A DNA stretch of 35,663 nt. Origin: a virus. The stretch is taken from positions 1 through 35,663 of the IMG/VR virus record IMGVR_UViG_3300037231_000019; one strand, 5' to 3'. This document shows, piece by piece, positions 8,022 through 16,408 of this stretch. Every line of letters begins with the position of its first letter. Position 1 is the first letter of the stretch. The notes under the pieces were generated by a model. The model ran no database searches. It was not told where the DNA came from and was given only the letters and a program-made list of their open reading frames with translations. The translations under genes and the position numbers were made by a program.

Positions 8022-9023
8022 ATGGCCCCCGAAATCACTCCTCAGTCAAACGACGAAGACTTCTACCAGATCGTTGCCGGTGACGATGGCCAAACTCTTG
8101 AGTCAATGGACGCCTTTATCAAGTCCCTTGAACAGGGTTTCGAGTACCCCGAACTTGCCAAGCTCGGCCAGACCGACGAACAGATCGCCGCTGAAATCCT
8201 CGGCAACGAAGGGCAGGAGACTGACGAAGATGAGACTGACGATGAGGGCACGTCGACATCAACTCCACCGGCGCCGGTTGTTTCGGATACTCCCCCCGTT
8301 GAGCCCGACCCGACTCTTCTCCCCGATCATGTTCTCATCAATGGTAATCAAATCCCTCTCGCTGACGTACAACGGCTTTACGAGTTCGATCAATATCTCC
8401 GCTCCAATCCAGAAGCCGCCGAACGGGTCCACGCCGCCGTCCAGCCCGTTGTTCCCACACCCGAACAAACCCCACCCCCGGCCAATCAAGAACTAACTCC
8501 TCCTGAATGGATGGACCTAGAGGACCCACAACAGAAGTTCATGTGGGACTCTCACGTTTCCAACCAACGCCTCCTCGCCACAATGGTGGAGCAGAACAAC
8601 GCCAGAGCCCAATCCGAGATCAATGCCAGAGCCCAATCTGATATGGCCTCCGCTCTCACCCGTTGGACAGCCGCTCACCCCAACTTCAACGAAGATCAAA
8701 TCGAGAAGGTCCGCAAACATGGCGCCGAGATGAACATCATCTCTGGCGTCATGGCGACATCTCCCGACCCTGTTACTGCTCTCGTCCGTGTTATGGACTT
8801 GGCGGCAATGGATGACCCTGATCTCCGAGCGGTCTACTTGACGCCCGAAGTAAAAACCCCCACCAGGCAACAACGTTCCACGACACGCAAAGGGAAGCTC
8901 AACTCTCTTGGCGGTTCGTCTGGTTCTGTCCCTCGCACGACCACAACGCCACGCCCGATGTCCGACAGGGAAGCAATCGACCAGTTCGCCGCAGGGCTCG
9001 CTGAGTCGTTTCAACAGAACTAG
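8022..9023 (+). CDS. putative scaffolding protein
   Basis: This 333-aa protein directly precedes the major capsid gene. It is highly acidic at residues 60-85 (QETDEDETDDEGTS), Pro-rich between about 85 and 160, helical at residues 165-220 with the near-repeat NARAQSEI/NARAQSDM, and basic near the C-terminus (TRQQRSTTRKGK). This mix of acidic, disordered and helical parts with a basic C-terminal capsid-binding end is typical of phage scaffolds, which guide procapsid assembly and then leave. The call depends on position and composition. Confidence 0.7.
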   Translation: MAPEITPQSNDEDFYQIVAGDDGQTLESMDAFIKSLEQGFEYPELAKLGQTDEQIAAEILGNEGQETDEDETDDEGTSTSTPPAPVVSDTPPVEPDPTLLPDHVLINGNQIPLADVQRLYEFDQYLRSNPEAAERVHAAVQPVVPTPEQTPPPANQELTPPEWMDLEDPQQKFMWDSHVSNQRLLATMVEQNNARAQSEINARAQSDMASALTRWTAAHPNFNEDQIEKVRKHGAEMNIISGVMATSPDPVTALVRVMDLAAMDDPDLRAVYLTPEVKTPTRQQRSTTRKGKLNSLGGSSGSVPRTTTTPRPMSDREAIDQFAAGLAESFQQN

Positions 9024-9050
9024 ACCAACAACCAACAGGAGAGAATCACA

Positions 9051-10019
9051 ATGGCCGTAGTCCCGATTGGCACCAACACAGTCACGGCGCTCAGTCGGCG
9101 CTTGATCCTGCCCCGCATCGTTGACAACGTTTACAACTCGAACGTTCTCTTCTACCGGTGGTACCGGGCCAACAAGTTCACCCAACAGGGTGGAACGCAG
9201 ATCGAACAGCCGCTTATGTATAAGCGGATGGCGGCAGGTGGCTCATACTCGGGATACCAACTCCTGCCCATCACCCCCTCCGACACGGTACAGAACGCCG
9301 CATTCGCATGGCGTCAGTACTACTCCCCAGTCACGGTAGACGGACTCACTCTCCTCCGCTCCGACTCCCCACTCGCCATTGCGGACTTCGTAGCCACGCA
9401 GTTCAAGCAGGCCGAGATGGACCTGTCGGACCTTCTCGGTGGCGGACTCTGGTCGGACGGCTCTGGAGCCACCGACATTGATGGTGTCCTCGAAGTGGTG
9501 GACAACGGCACCATCCAGTCGTCATACGGTGGTATCGCCCACTCGGGCAACACCTGGTGGAACGCTCAGATCGACTCGTCCACCACGACGATGACTCTGT
9601 TGGCTCTTCAAAACCTGTTCGGTTCATGCACGAATGGTGGTAGAGCCCCCACGATCATCTTCTCCACCCAGGCCAACTACAACCGCTATTGGAATCTCAA
9701 CCTCTCGCCACAGCAGTTCCCAGTCCAGCCTGGCGGGAAGGACATGCAGTTGGCCCAGGCCGGTTTCGAGAACCTGCTCTTCAACGGTGTCCCCTGGTTG
9801 GTTGACTCCCACATCCCGACAACGGGCTCGGAAGGCAACATCTTCTTCCTCAACGAAGACTACTTCCAGATCGTCAAGGCATCCCGTGCGGACTTCCACT
9901 TGCAGGACTTCCAGACGCCTGTCGATCAGGACGCCATGACCGCACTCCTACTCTGGGCCGGGAACCTCGTTTGCGGCAACATCCAGCGCCAAGGCAAGTT
10001 CACGGCCATCGCCGCCTAA
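9051..10019 (+). CDS. major capsid protein
   Basis: The 322-aa product has the length and position of a HK97-fold major capsid protein, the shell-forming subunit. It starts with a helical N-arm (TALSRRLILPRIVDNVYNSN), has a central region with Trp/Gly-rich loops, and a C-terminal half with beta strands ending QRQGKFTAIA. CAGGAGAG (9038-9045) 5 bases before the ATG is among the strongest ribosome binding sites in the window, as expected for the most abundant virion protein. It is flanked by a scaffold upstream and a decoration-like protein downstream. Confidence 0.85.
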   Translation: MAVVPIGTNTVTALSRRLILPRIVDNVYNSNVLFYRWYRANKFTQQGGTQIEQPLMYKRMAAGGSYSGYQLLPITPSDTVQNAAFAWRQYYSPVTVDGLTLLRSDSPLAIADFVATQFKQAEMDLSDLLGGGLWSDGSGATDIDGVLEVVDNGTIQSSYGGIAHSGNTWWNAQIDSSTTTMTLLALQNLFGSCTNGGRAPTIIFSTQANYNRYWNLNLSPQQFPVQPGGKDMQLAQAGFENLLFNGVPWLVDSHIPTTGSEGNIFFLNEDYFQIVKASRADFHLQDFQTPVDQDAMTALLLWAGNLVCGNIQRQGKFTAIAA

Positions 10020-10053
10020 TCCACTCCCACATTCCAACTCTCAAAGGAATCAA

Positions 10054-10524
10054 ATGCCATCCACGCAGATCACCAATCCACTCGGACAGTCGGGTGAAGA
10101 CTTCGCATACGGTAATGAGTTCCAGTATGTCCAGTTCGACCCAGCCGCTACGGGTGTCATAACCTCTGGCCAGATTGTCAAGGTGTCTCCAGTAGCGGGT
10201 ATCGCATCCGGCACAGCCCAGTTGCTCTGCCGCCTGACATCGGTAACCGCTGACTTCTCATTCCTCGGTGTCGCTGTCGGAGCACCGGCAGGCGGGTATC
10301 TCCCCGGCCAGGTGGTCAAGATTGCCATTGCAGGTGTGGCGCTAGTCCAGTTCGACACGACCACAACGGTCGCTCTCGGGCTTGCTCTCCAATCCGCCGC
10401 AAACGCTGGTATGGCGACCTATTCAGCCACGGCCACACTCGGCAAGACAATCGGCATCGTCCTCGAAGCGGTCACTACTCCCACAGCCGGGACCCTTATC
10501 CCGGTCCTATTGCGGTTCATGTAA
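10054..10524 (+). CDS. DUF2190-like capsid decoration protein
   Basis: A 156-aa all-beta protein rich in Gly, Ala, Val and Thr. It has motifs common in the DUF2190/capsid-stabilising family: VITSGQIVKVSPVAGIASG (about residues 36-54), then FLGVAVGAPAGGYLPGQVV, then IGIVLEAV near the C-terminus. These proteins bind the outside of the capsid after expansion and stabilise it. AAAGGAATCAA precedes the ATG directly. The position right after the capsid gene agrees. Confidence 0.75.
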   Translation: MPSTQITNPLGQSGEDFAYGNEFQYVQFDPAATGVITSGQIVKVSPVAGIASGTAQLLCRLTSVTADFSFLGVAVGAPAGGYLPGQVVKIAIAGVALVQFDTTTTVALGLALQSAANAGMATYSATATLGKTIGIVLEAVTTPTAGTLIPVLLRFM

Positions 10525-10534
10525 AGGAATAACA

Positions 10535-11158
10535 ATGTCACCCTCCCTCATTCTCCCCCGTGCCGATGCCCTAAAGCTCGACTCGGGGAAGATGTACTTC
10601 ATCCAGAACAATACAACACACTCATTGACCACCCCCGATGGTCGAACTCCCCTTCTCCGTTACGCCAGGATCGCATATCCGCTCGGCCCTGGCGACAAAG
10701 AGATTGTCCCGTTCGCTCTCATCGCCCTTCTCTTCGGTGACCCTCGTTCTCGCAACGGAATGGTCCAGAAGTTCAAGGACTCATCGGGTGAAGGGATGAT
10801 CCAGTCCCGTGAAGCGGAACTCTCCCGTATCGCTGTCTTCTGGGGTGTCTACGAACAGGGTGTCGATTCCCTCGCCGCTGTCATCCCCGACGTGACCATC
10901 TCCACCCTCCAGGGCCAAGAGATCATTCCCGCATGTTTCGATCCTTGGGGAGAGCACTCCTACGGGTTCGAGAAGGGTCCGATCGACACGCAACAGGGTG
11001 CAGCCGCTCAACTGCTCGCTCTCCAAGAGCAGATGGACCAGATGAAGGCAATGATGGATGCTCTTCAGCATGGTGGCGACAATGATCAAGAGATTCCAGA
11101 AGACCTGCCATTGAACCACCCGGCATTCGGAGGTTTGATGGCACCCGCAGCGCCATAG
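10535..11158 (+). CDS. hypothetical virion protein
   Basis: The frame is open from further upstream, but ATG 10535 with TAAAGGAATAAC before it is the start. The 207-aa product has a mixed N-terminal domain (residues 1-150) and then a short coiled coil, LLALQEQMDQMKAMMDALQ (about 164-182), followed by an acidic Pro-rich tail. It lies between the decoration protein and a strong terminator, so it ends the capsid transcription block. A head-associated role is inferred only from position. Confidence 0.6.
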   Translation: MSPSLILPRADALKLDSGKMYFIQNNTTHSLTTPDGRTPLLRYARIAYPLGPGDKEIVPFALIALLFGDPRSRNGMVQKFKDSSGEGMIQSREAELSRIAVFWGVYEQGVDSLAAVIPDVTISTLQGQEIIPACFDPWGEHSYGFEKGPIDTQQGAAAQLLALQEQMDQMKAMMDALQHGGDNDQEIPEDLPLNHPAFGGLMAPAAP

Positions 11159-11180
11159 ACGGGGGTCTTGGCGTTTCACC

Positions 11181-11219
11181 GATTAAGCCCCGGCTAACGA
11201 GGGAGGCCGGGGCTTAATC
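11181..11219 (+). terminator. strong hairpin terminator after capsid block
   Basis: GATTAAGCCCCGGC (11181-11194) pairs perfectly over 14 bp with GCCGGGGCTTAATC (11206-11219), with an 11-base loop, followed by ATTTCT. It separates the capsid genes from the tail genes. The T-tract is short, so it may terminate partially and so set capsid versus tail gene ratios. Confidence 0.75.
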
Positions 11220-11234
11220 ATTTCTAAGGATATC

Positions 11235-11522
11235 ATGGACATCTCCAAGTACCACGCTCTCACTCCAGACGAACTCCGTGACGAACTCATCTCTACTGTC
11301 CACGATCTTGTCTATACAATCAGAGAGCACGCCACCCTCTCGGCTGACTATCATGGCGATTTCCTCCGTTCATGGGCTCAATCCGCTGGTGGCAATGTTT
11401 CAGCCAAAGACCGTGATGCAGAGTTCCAAAACAAAGACGTCATGGAGGAGATCATCTCCCGTAAAGGCATGATCGAAGCTCTCACCGCTCAAAGGGATCT
11501 CCTCCTATGCCTAATCAAATAG
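11235..11522 (+). CDS. hypothetical helical protein (95 aa)
   Basis: The product is predicted helical throughout, charged, with a single Cys near the end. It starts just after the terminator hairpin, with TAAGGATATC before the ATG. The C-terminus overlaps the start of the large tail gene by 16 bases. A small connector or completion protein would fit this place, but no family was recognised. Confidence 0.6.
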   Translation: MDISKYHALTPDELRDELISTVHDLVYTIREHATLSADYHGDFLRSWAQSAGGNVSAKDRDAEFQNKDVMEEIISRKGMIEALTAQRDLLLCLIK

Positions 11523-13267
11523 TCCCTAAGGGTGACGATAACGAAGGGTTCGGATGGCTTCACATAGACGACTTCACGCCGGGCTTATTCACGGCCAATG
11601 CCACATCAGTCACTACTGTCGCCGCCCAAACCGACTACACCCCACAGCCATTAGGTTCCTGTTCTGCGGTAGAGGGATGTATCGGTCAACCTAACGGCGG
11701 GTTAGTCCCACTCCCTTGGTTCTCCGAAGCCCCCCGTGCATGGCCGTTCGGTACTCCACCTGGAGACATTTTCGTAGTCGGAGTCGAATCCAACACTGCC
11801 CGCCGACTCAACTACCTAATGACTGGCGACACTGAGGAAACTGAACTCATCGTCATAGCTGAATCCGAGGCCGCAGGTAACCACATCTTTGCCGTCAACT
11901 CCTACATAGTCGAGACATCAGTTGACAACGCAGTAATCCACTCAGTCTCCGGTCTAACGGGATTCTTTTGGGGCTCGCCATTCCCCCAATGGACACGCCT
12001 TAACGAATCTGGGACAACCGACTATACGGGTATCTTCCCCGTCCTCGTCTTCCCCTCCATCGTCCCGACTGACTCGCAGGGCCAAAATGGACACATGTAT
12101 GTCTACCCAGATGTATCGGCTCCAACGACATTCAACGTCGAAGACCTCATCCCCGAGTCTCCACAAGCCGGTGCAGGTGCCGCTACCGGACAACTCATCA
12201 CATATGATGGTAGAATCCTCGGGCTCGTCACTCCACCATTCACGTGGCCAGGTACCGACAGTGCTCAGTTCAGATCAAACGAAGTCATCGAATATACCGA
12301 CCCCCCAGAAACCAACCAATACTTTCCCGAGACAACCGACTATGCCCTCTTGGTCCCTGAAAACGCTTTCGGCTACGGTGCAGTCGGATCAATCAGTGCG
12401 GGTGAGTTATTTCTTATCAAGAGACGGGGTGGAGGGGTACTTGTTCTCGGAGACATTGATGCGCCATCCTCTATTACTTACCTCCCTGGCGTTCAGCCAA
12501 CTGGTAACTTCTACGGACGAACCGACTCAACGTCTCTTGGTCTCGTCTATTGCTCGCAAGGTTTCGGGGCTTGGGTGTGGAATGGTGCCAATATCTCGCA
12601 GAAACTCTCCCCCCAACTAGAAGACAACTTCTTCGACGCCACAACTATCTCCGGTGTCAACTCGGACAACCTCGGATTCTTCGTCAAGAGATGGGGTAAC
12701 TATATCCTCTTCTCCAACGGGTACGTCTACTCAATCCTAACCCAATCCTGGTGGAATCTAACGCCTCCCGAAGGTTCTAACCTCCCCTACTTCCACTATG
12801 TAGACGCCCGTGACGATCACCAGTTCTACGCCATGCCGATCCGTGTCTCAACTGCCATTGATACGTTCCTCTATACCTTCGACTCTCGTTGTCCTGCCCC
12901 CCTCTATTCATGGACATCGACCGATCTCTACCGACACATCGCATCAATCTCCGACCGCCGAGTGGATGTCCGTGAGGTAGTAGTAGTCGCTTCCGTCAAT
13001 GATCCAACTCCGACAGGTTATACGATTACACTGGAAGTCCTCGGTGCTAACGATGCAGTCCTCACGACCCAGACATCATCCACCCCTATCGGCCAGGACC
13101 CATCGCAGATCCGGTTCAACATCGGTGACAAGCAACTCGGTAACTTCAAGATCCGATTAACCAGTACATCCCCCAACGCCACTCCCGGTTCTAGTACAGC
13201 TGCCCCAACTATCTGGTCACTCGACATCGCCTACCGTGTGCGCAACAAGCAACGAGCCGACCAATGA
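11507..13267 (+). CDS. tail hub/nozzle-like protein
   Basis: This 586-aa, beta-rich protein has many short Gly/Trp/Tyr-containing repeats (for example SLGLVYCSQGFGAWVWNG near residues 345-362 and WGNYILFSNGYVYSILTQSW near 396-415). The pattern suggests a beta-propeller, as in P22 gp10/T7 gp12-type nozzle proteins that extend the short tail below the portal. It is followed by a beta-sandwich-like C-terminus (VREVVVVASVNDPTPTGYTI). Its position, between capsid genes and the head-tail adaptor, fits a podovirus tail. It overlaps the next gene by ATGA. Confidence 0.65.
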   Translation: MPNQIVPKGDDNEGFGWLHIDDFTPGLFTANATSVTTVAAQTDYTPQPLGSCSAVEGCIGQPNGGLVPLPWFSEAPRAWPFGTPPGDIFVVGVESNTARRLNYLMTGDTEETELIVIAESEAAGNHIFAVNSYIVETSVDNAVIHSVSGLTGFFWGSPFPQWTRLNESGTTDYTGIFPVLVFPSIVPTDSQGQNGHMYVYPDVSAPTTFNVEDLIPESPQAGAGAATGQLITYDGRILGLVTPPFTWPGTDSAQFRSNEVIEYTDPPETNQYFPETTDYALLVPENAFGYGAVGSISAGELFLIKRRGGGVLVLGDIDAPSSITYLPGVQPTGNFYGRTDSTSLGLVYCSQGFGAWVWNGANISQKLSPQLEDNFFDATTISGVNSDNLGFFVKRWGNYILFSNGYVYSILTQSWWNLTPPEGSNLPYFHYVDARDDHQFYAMPIRVSTAIDTFLYTFDSRCPAPLYSWTSTDLYRHIASISDRRVDVREVVVVASVNDPTPTGYTITLEVLGANDAVLTTQTSSTPIGQDPSQIRFNIGDKQLGNFKIRLTSTSPNATPGSSTAAPTIWSLDIAYRVRNKQRADQ

Positions 13268-13818
13268 CAACTAGTCAACCCGGTATCCAGCCACAAGGTG
13301 CTACTAATAACGGTAACCTGTTGGTTCCGAATAAACAGATGCAACCGTTCTCTCAACCCTCATATGGTACCGACATGCGAGCCATCGAGCGTTGGTGTAA
13401 TAGCCTAATAGCATCAATCGCAGCTGGACTATATAAGTCCCTCACGGGTGCCGGTACAACAACTACTCCAGGCGATTTAGTACAAGAGGGTGGCTTCACA
13501 ATAAACGATATTCCTGGTGATGGCATTCACTTCTTCACTAATGGTGAGATGCTCATGGAGTCAGTTGGCCAGGCTAGCTTCGAGTCATTTTATAACAACC
13601 TTAGTCTAAGCGCATTGAACGGTGCGGTATTGGTAGAAGCCGGGTCTGGCCCTATTCAACTAGCGGCAGGCCCCAATGGAGCTATGAACGTCTTTACCGC
13701 CGACGTCCTGGCTGATCTTGAAACTCCGGTCCCGCCATATGAGCCGGGGTGGGGATTCACGAACGATGGCCATATCTATTTTTACCCAAGTGGAGGACCC
13801 TGGGGATTGAAGGTCTAG
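13264..13818 (+). CDS. minor tail/virion protein
   Basis: A 184-aa product whose ATG overlaps the stop of the nozzle gene. Residues 30-60 are helical, followed by a Gly/Thr-rich beta region with NNLSLSALNGAVLVEAGSGP (residues about 111-130), which resembles short beta-helical or fibre-like repeats. The end contains aromatic/Pro-rich strands. Translation coupling with the tail gene supports a structural partner role. Not recognised. Confidence 0.55.
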   Translation: MTTSQPGIQPQGATNNGNLLVPNKQMQPFSQPSYGTDMRAIERWCNSLIASIAAGLYKSLTGAGTTTTPGDLVQEGGFTINDIPGDGIHFFTNGEMLMESVGQASFESFYNNLSLSALNGAVLVEAGSGPIQLAAGPNGAMNVFTADVLADLETPVPPYEPGWGFTNDGHIYFYPSGGPWGLKV

Positions 13819-13839
13819 CGGAAACCTCCGGTTTCCCGC
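13818..13839 (+). terminator. hairpin after minor tail gene
   Basis: GGAAACC (13820-13826) pairs with GGTTTCC (13830-13836) across a three-base loop, extended by GC pairs with one bulged C. It lies directly after a stop codon in a 56-base gap. There is no T-tract, so a processing or stabilising stem is as likely as a terminator. Confidence 0.45.
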
Positions 13840-13874
13840 ACCTTCCCGTAACGTATAAGGAGTAAGATTTCGAC

Positions 13875-14555
13875 ATGGTGACGACGTTGACAGAGGGGCT
13901 CACGTTCGTCCGTGATCTCTTGGATGAAACCTCGGCGCAGTTCTGGACCGACGAGCAACTCACCAACTACATCAATCAAGGGTGTGCCGAGGTAGCCCGT
14001 AAGTGTGAGTGGAAGCGGACTATATCCAACATCGCAGTAACCGCCGAGGAGCAATCGGTAGTAGCCCCCACCGACACTTATCGGATCTATCGTCTTGAGT
14101 TCGTGCAAGGTGATAACACCGTCAACACCTACACCGTCGAGTTCCGTGGCTACATGGAGATGGACCAGGTCTGGGGAATCAATCAAGAGTGGCCCGCCAA
14201 CTACCCGCTCTACTACACGATGTGGGGTGCGCCACCATCTCTCAATATCAAGCTCTACCCCGTCCCATCCGAGTCAGGCACTCTAAACGTCTATTACTAC
14301 CAACTTATAACTCCAGCGGTATCCGACTCTGACCCCATCGATATCCTCGAAGGTTGGGAAGACCTCATCTGGGATTACGCCACCTACCGGGCATGGATAC
14401 AGGATAACAACCCATCTTGGAAGGATGCCAAGGCCCGGTTTGCCGAGAAGCTAGCTGACTTCTACGACACCACTCGAACCTTCCAAGATCAAGCCGGTAC
14501 GTTCTCCACCGGTCAAGCGGCTCTCCCGGCATGGCTCACATCGGAGGGTTACTAA
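13875..14555 (+). CDS. head-tail adaptor protein
   Basis: The 226-aa product has the signature of podovirus/siphovirus adaptors that bind below the portal: an N-terminal helical pair with LTEGLTFVRDLLDETSAQFW (about residues 5-24), then TDEQLTNYINQGCAEVARKC (25-44), and a beta domain with LNIKLYPVPSESGTLNVYYY (120-139). It finishes with a helical C-terminal region starting at EDLIWDYATYRAW. This matches the 'phage adaptor' group (P22 gp4/T7 gp11-like in role). TAAGGAGTAAG before the ATG is a strong ribosome binding site. Confidence 0.78.
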   Translation: MVTTLTEGLTFVRDLLDETSAQFWTDEQLTNYINQGCAEVARKCEWKRTISNIAVTAEEQSVVAPTDTYRIYRLEFVQGDNTVNTYTVEFRGYMEMDQVWGINQEWPANYPLYYTMWGAPPSLNIKLYPVPSESGTLNVYYYQLITPAVSDSDPIDILEGWEDLIWDYATYRAWIQDNNPSWKDAKARFAEKLADFYDTTRTFQDQAGTFSTGQAALPAWLTSEGY

Positions 14556-14600
14556 GGTGGCCCGCCCCCTTAACCCCCGGATCAAGAGGGTGGTGATCTA

Positions 14601-15386
14601 ATGGCCGCTCCCAATACCGGCGCCGCATCTACACAGCAACAACTCCTCCAGGGACTCGCTCCAACCACTGGCGCTGACAACATCGCTATAGCCGCACTCC
14701 AATCTCAGCAACAAGCAATAACTCCCCAGGTCGCCCAGGAAACCGCATACGCCAACGCACTCTCAGGTATCCAGTCCTCCCAGTACAACATCCAGCAACA
14801 ACAAACTGGCCTACAGCAACTCGGCAATACCCAACAAGCCGCTCAGAACACGGCACAACAGGGTATCGAGCAAACTGGCTACGGCCTACAGCAAGCCGCC
14901 TACGGCATCCAGGGTTCCGAACTAACCAACCAACAAGCCTCTCTCAACCTCAACTATGGGAACGCCCTACGTAGCCAATCCGACACCGGTGCTGGCCAAG
15001 GCACTCTCAACACTCAAGGTCAAGCCAGAGCCAACTCGACACTCGGCACCCAACAAGTACTCGCCACCGGAGCATTGGGTCTACAATCCCAGTTACTCGG
15101 TAACCAACAAGCCCAATCCCAGAACACGCAAGCCGGTGAGGAATCGGGCTACCAGTTCAACCAATCCCAACTGGCCAACGCCCAACAGAACCTCGGCTTA
15201 ATCGCCCAAGCCAATGGCCTCTCCAACCAACAGGCCCTCACCATGCTCAACTATCAGAACCAACAGGCCGGTGTCCAGGGCCAGCAACAATCTACTGCTC
15301 TCCTCGCCCAAATCGGTGAGGCACGACTCGGTGATCTCTCCAACGTTGGTAGTGCCCTCTCTACTCAATCCTTCGCTCAGGGGTAG
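14601..15386 (+). CDS. Gln-rich ejection (internal virion) protein candidate
   Basis: The 261-aa product is about one fifth Gln and rich in Ala, Asn, Gly and Leu, with no charged core and many repeats of QQ and NQQA. It is predicted helical throughout. It is the first of three consecutive proteins between the adaptor and the 1353-aa protein, which mirrors the three ejected internal proteins of P22 (gp7, gp20, gp16) and T7 (gp14, gp15, gp16). These leave the capsid first and help build a channel across the cell envelope. The call rests on order and composition. Confidence 0.6.
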   Translation: MAAPNTGAASTQQQLLQGLAPTTGADNIAIAALQSQQQAITPQVAQETAYANALSGIQSSQYNIQQQQTGLQQLGNTQQAAQNTAQQGIEQTGYGLQQAAYGIQGSELTNQQASLNLNYGNALRSQSDTGAGQGTLNTQGQARANSTLGTQQVLATGALGLQSQLLGNQQAQSQNTQAGEESGYQFNQSQLANAQQNLGLIAQANGLSNQQALTMLNYQNQQAGVQGQQQSTALLAQIGEARLGDLSNVGSALSTQSFAQG

Positions 15387-15401
15387 GGGGGATAACCCCC
15401 C
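15386..15401 (+). terminator. G6/C6 tetraloop hairpin
   Basis: GGGGGG (15386-15391), loop ATAA, CCCCCC (15396-15401), starting at the last base of the stop codon. A second CCCCCC follows at 15406-15411, so two alternative pairings are possible. No T-tract. Probably an RNA stability or weak termination element. Confidence 0.5.
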
Positions 15402-15441
15402 TTGACCCCCCATACCCTATAACACATAACGGGAGTCTCTA

Positions 15442-16371
15442 ATGGCCACGCTTGCATCAACTGGACAACAAGATACTAATGAGAACAACCCATATTCATA
15501 CGCTGGCGTGGCGCCGATATCTGAGAACAACCCGTATCAACAGGCACTCCAGGGTGGGGCTGCATCCAACGTATTCGCCGGGCTCCCAAAGAACGCCGAG
15601 GGTCCCTATACGCCCGCTCAACTCGCTCCAGCCGGACAGGCATATCAGAACCAAGTCGCATCCAACGAACAGGCCAACACCGCTGGCTCGCCATTCATCG
15701 GAACCAACGCCGTCCGCTCTCTTGGTACCAATGCCCCCATCCCCGACGACTCTACCCAGAACACTCCCGAAGCCGCCTCTGCATCCGCCCAAGCCGCCCA
15801 ACAGGGTGCCGCCAATCTGCAACAGGCTAATCACGCTCTCTCCCCTAAGACAGCCGCCAAGGTAAAAACCCCCACAGAACAACAAGACGTTAATGCCGCC
15901 CTCGCACCCGATGAAGCCTCTCTCGACTCCCTTGCTTCCGAAGATGTCGCATCAACCGCCGCTCTCGCCCCCTACGTTAACTCGGGCCAGAACACTGGCA
16001 ATGCTGCCCTCAATGCCGCCGACGCCGCTGTTGCCAAAGAAACCGACTCATCTTCTGACCCCGTTCTCGCCGCTCTCCAGCAACTCCCTAAGGACGCCTC
16101 TGAGTACGCCAAGTCCGTCCCATACCAAGGCATAATCCAATCCCTTCTCGGCTACAACAAGTACGAACAAACTTATGGCGGATTACCCCCCACGGGCCAA
16201 TCCTCATGGTCACAATCCATGGACGAGATATACTCCTACCTCTCGGGTAAATCCACTGGCTCGAACAACGGCCTACCCACTCCTGCCGCAGCCGCCGCAT
16301 CCGCCTCGGCCGACACAACCTCTGCCGCTTACGCTGCCGCCAACGCCACAACGGGTGGGGGCAACGGGTGA
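15442..16371 (+). CDS. Ala/Gln/Asn-rich ejection protein candidate
   Basis: A 309-aa product with over a quarter Ala, many Asn, Gln and Ser, and two copies of the motif ENNPY near residues 14 and 29. Residues 110-230 are helical and Ala-rich; residues 265-309 are low complexity (AAAAASASADTTSAAYAAA). It lies between the Gln-rich protein and the giant protein. The unusual composition, lack of any enzyme motif and position fit an ejected internal virion protein. CGGGAGTCTCTA precedes the ATG. Confidence 0.58.
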   Translation: MATLASTGQQDTNENNPYSYAGVAPISENNPYQQALQGGAASNVFAGLPKNAEGPYTPAQLAPAGQAYQNQVASNEQANTAGSPFIGTNAVRSLGTNAPIPDDSTQNTPEAASASAQAAQQGAANLQQANHALSPKTAAKVKTPTEQQDVNAALAPDEASLDSLASEDVASTAALAPYVNSGQNTGNAALNAADAAVAKETDSSSDPVLAALQQLPKDASEYAKSVPYQGIIQSLLGYNKYEQTYGGLPPTGQSSWSQSMDEIYSYLSGKSTGSNNGLPTPAAAAASASADTTSAAYAAANATTGGGNG

Positions 16372-16408
16372 GTAGCGACCCCCGCTGCACCCAGGGTAAG
16401 GGTGTCTA

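Noticed and set aside
14557-14601. 14-codon GTG frame between the adaptor and ejection genes
   Set aside because: Too short, no distinctive product; probably only the leader and ribosome binding region of the next gene.
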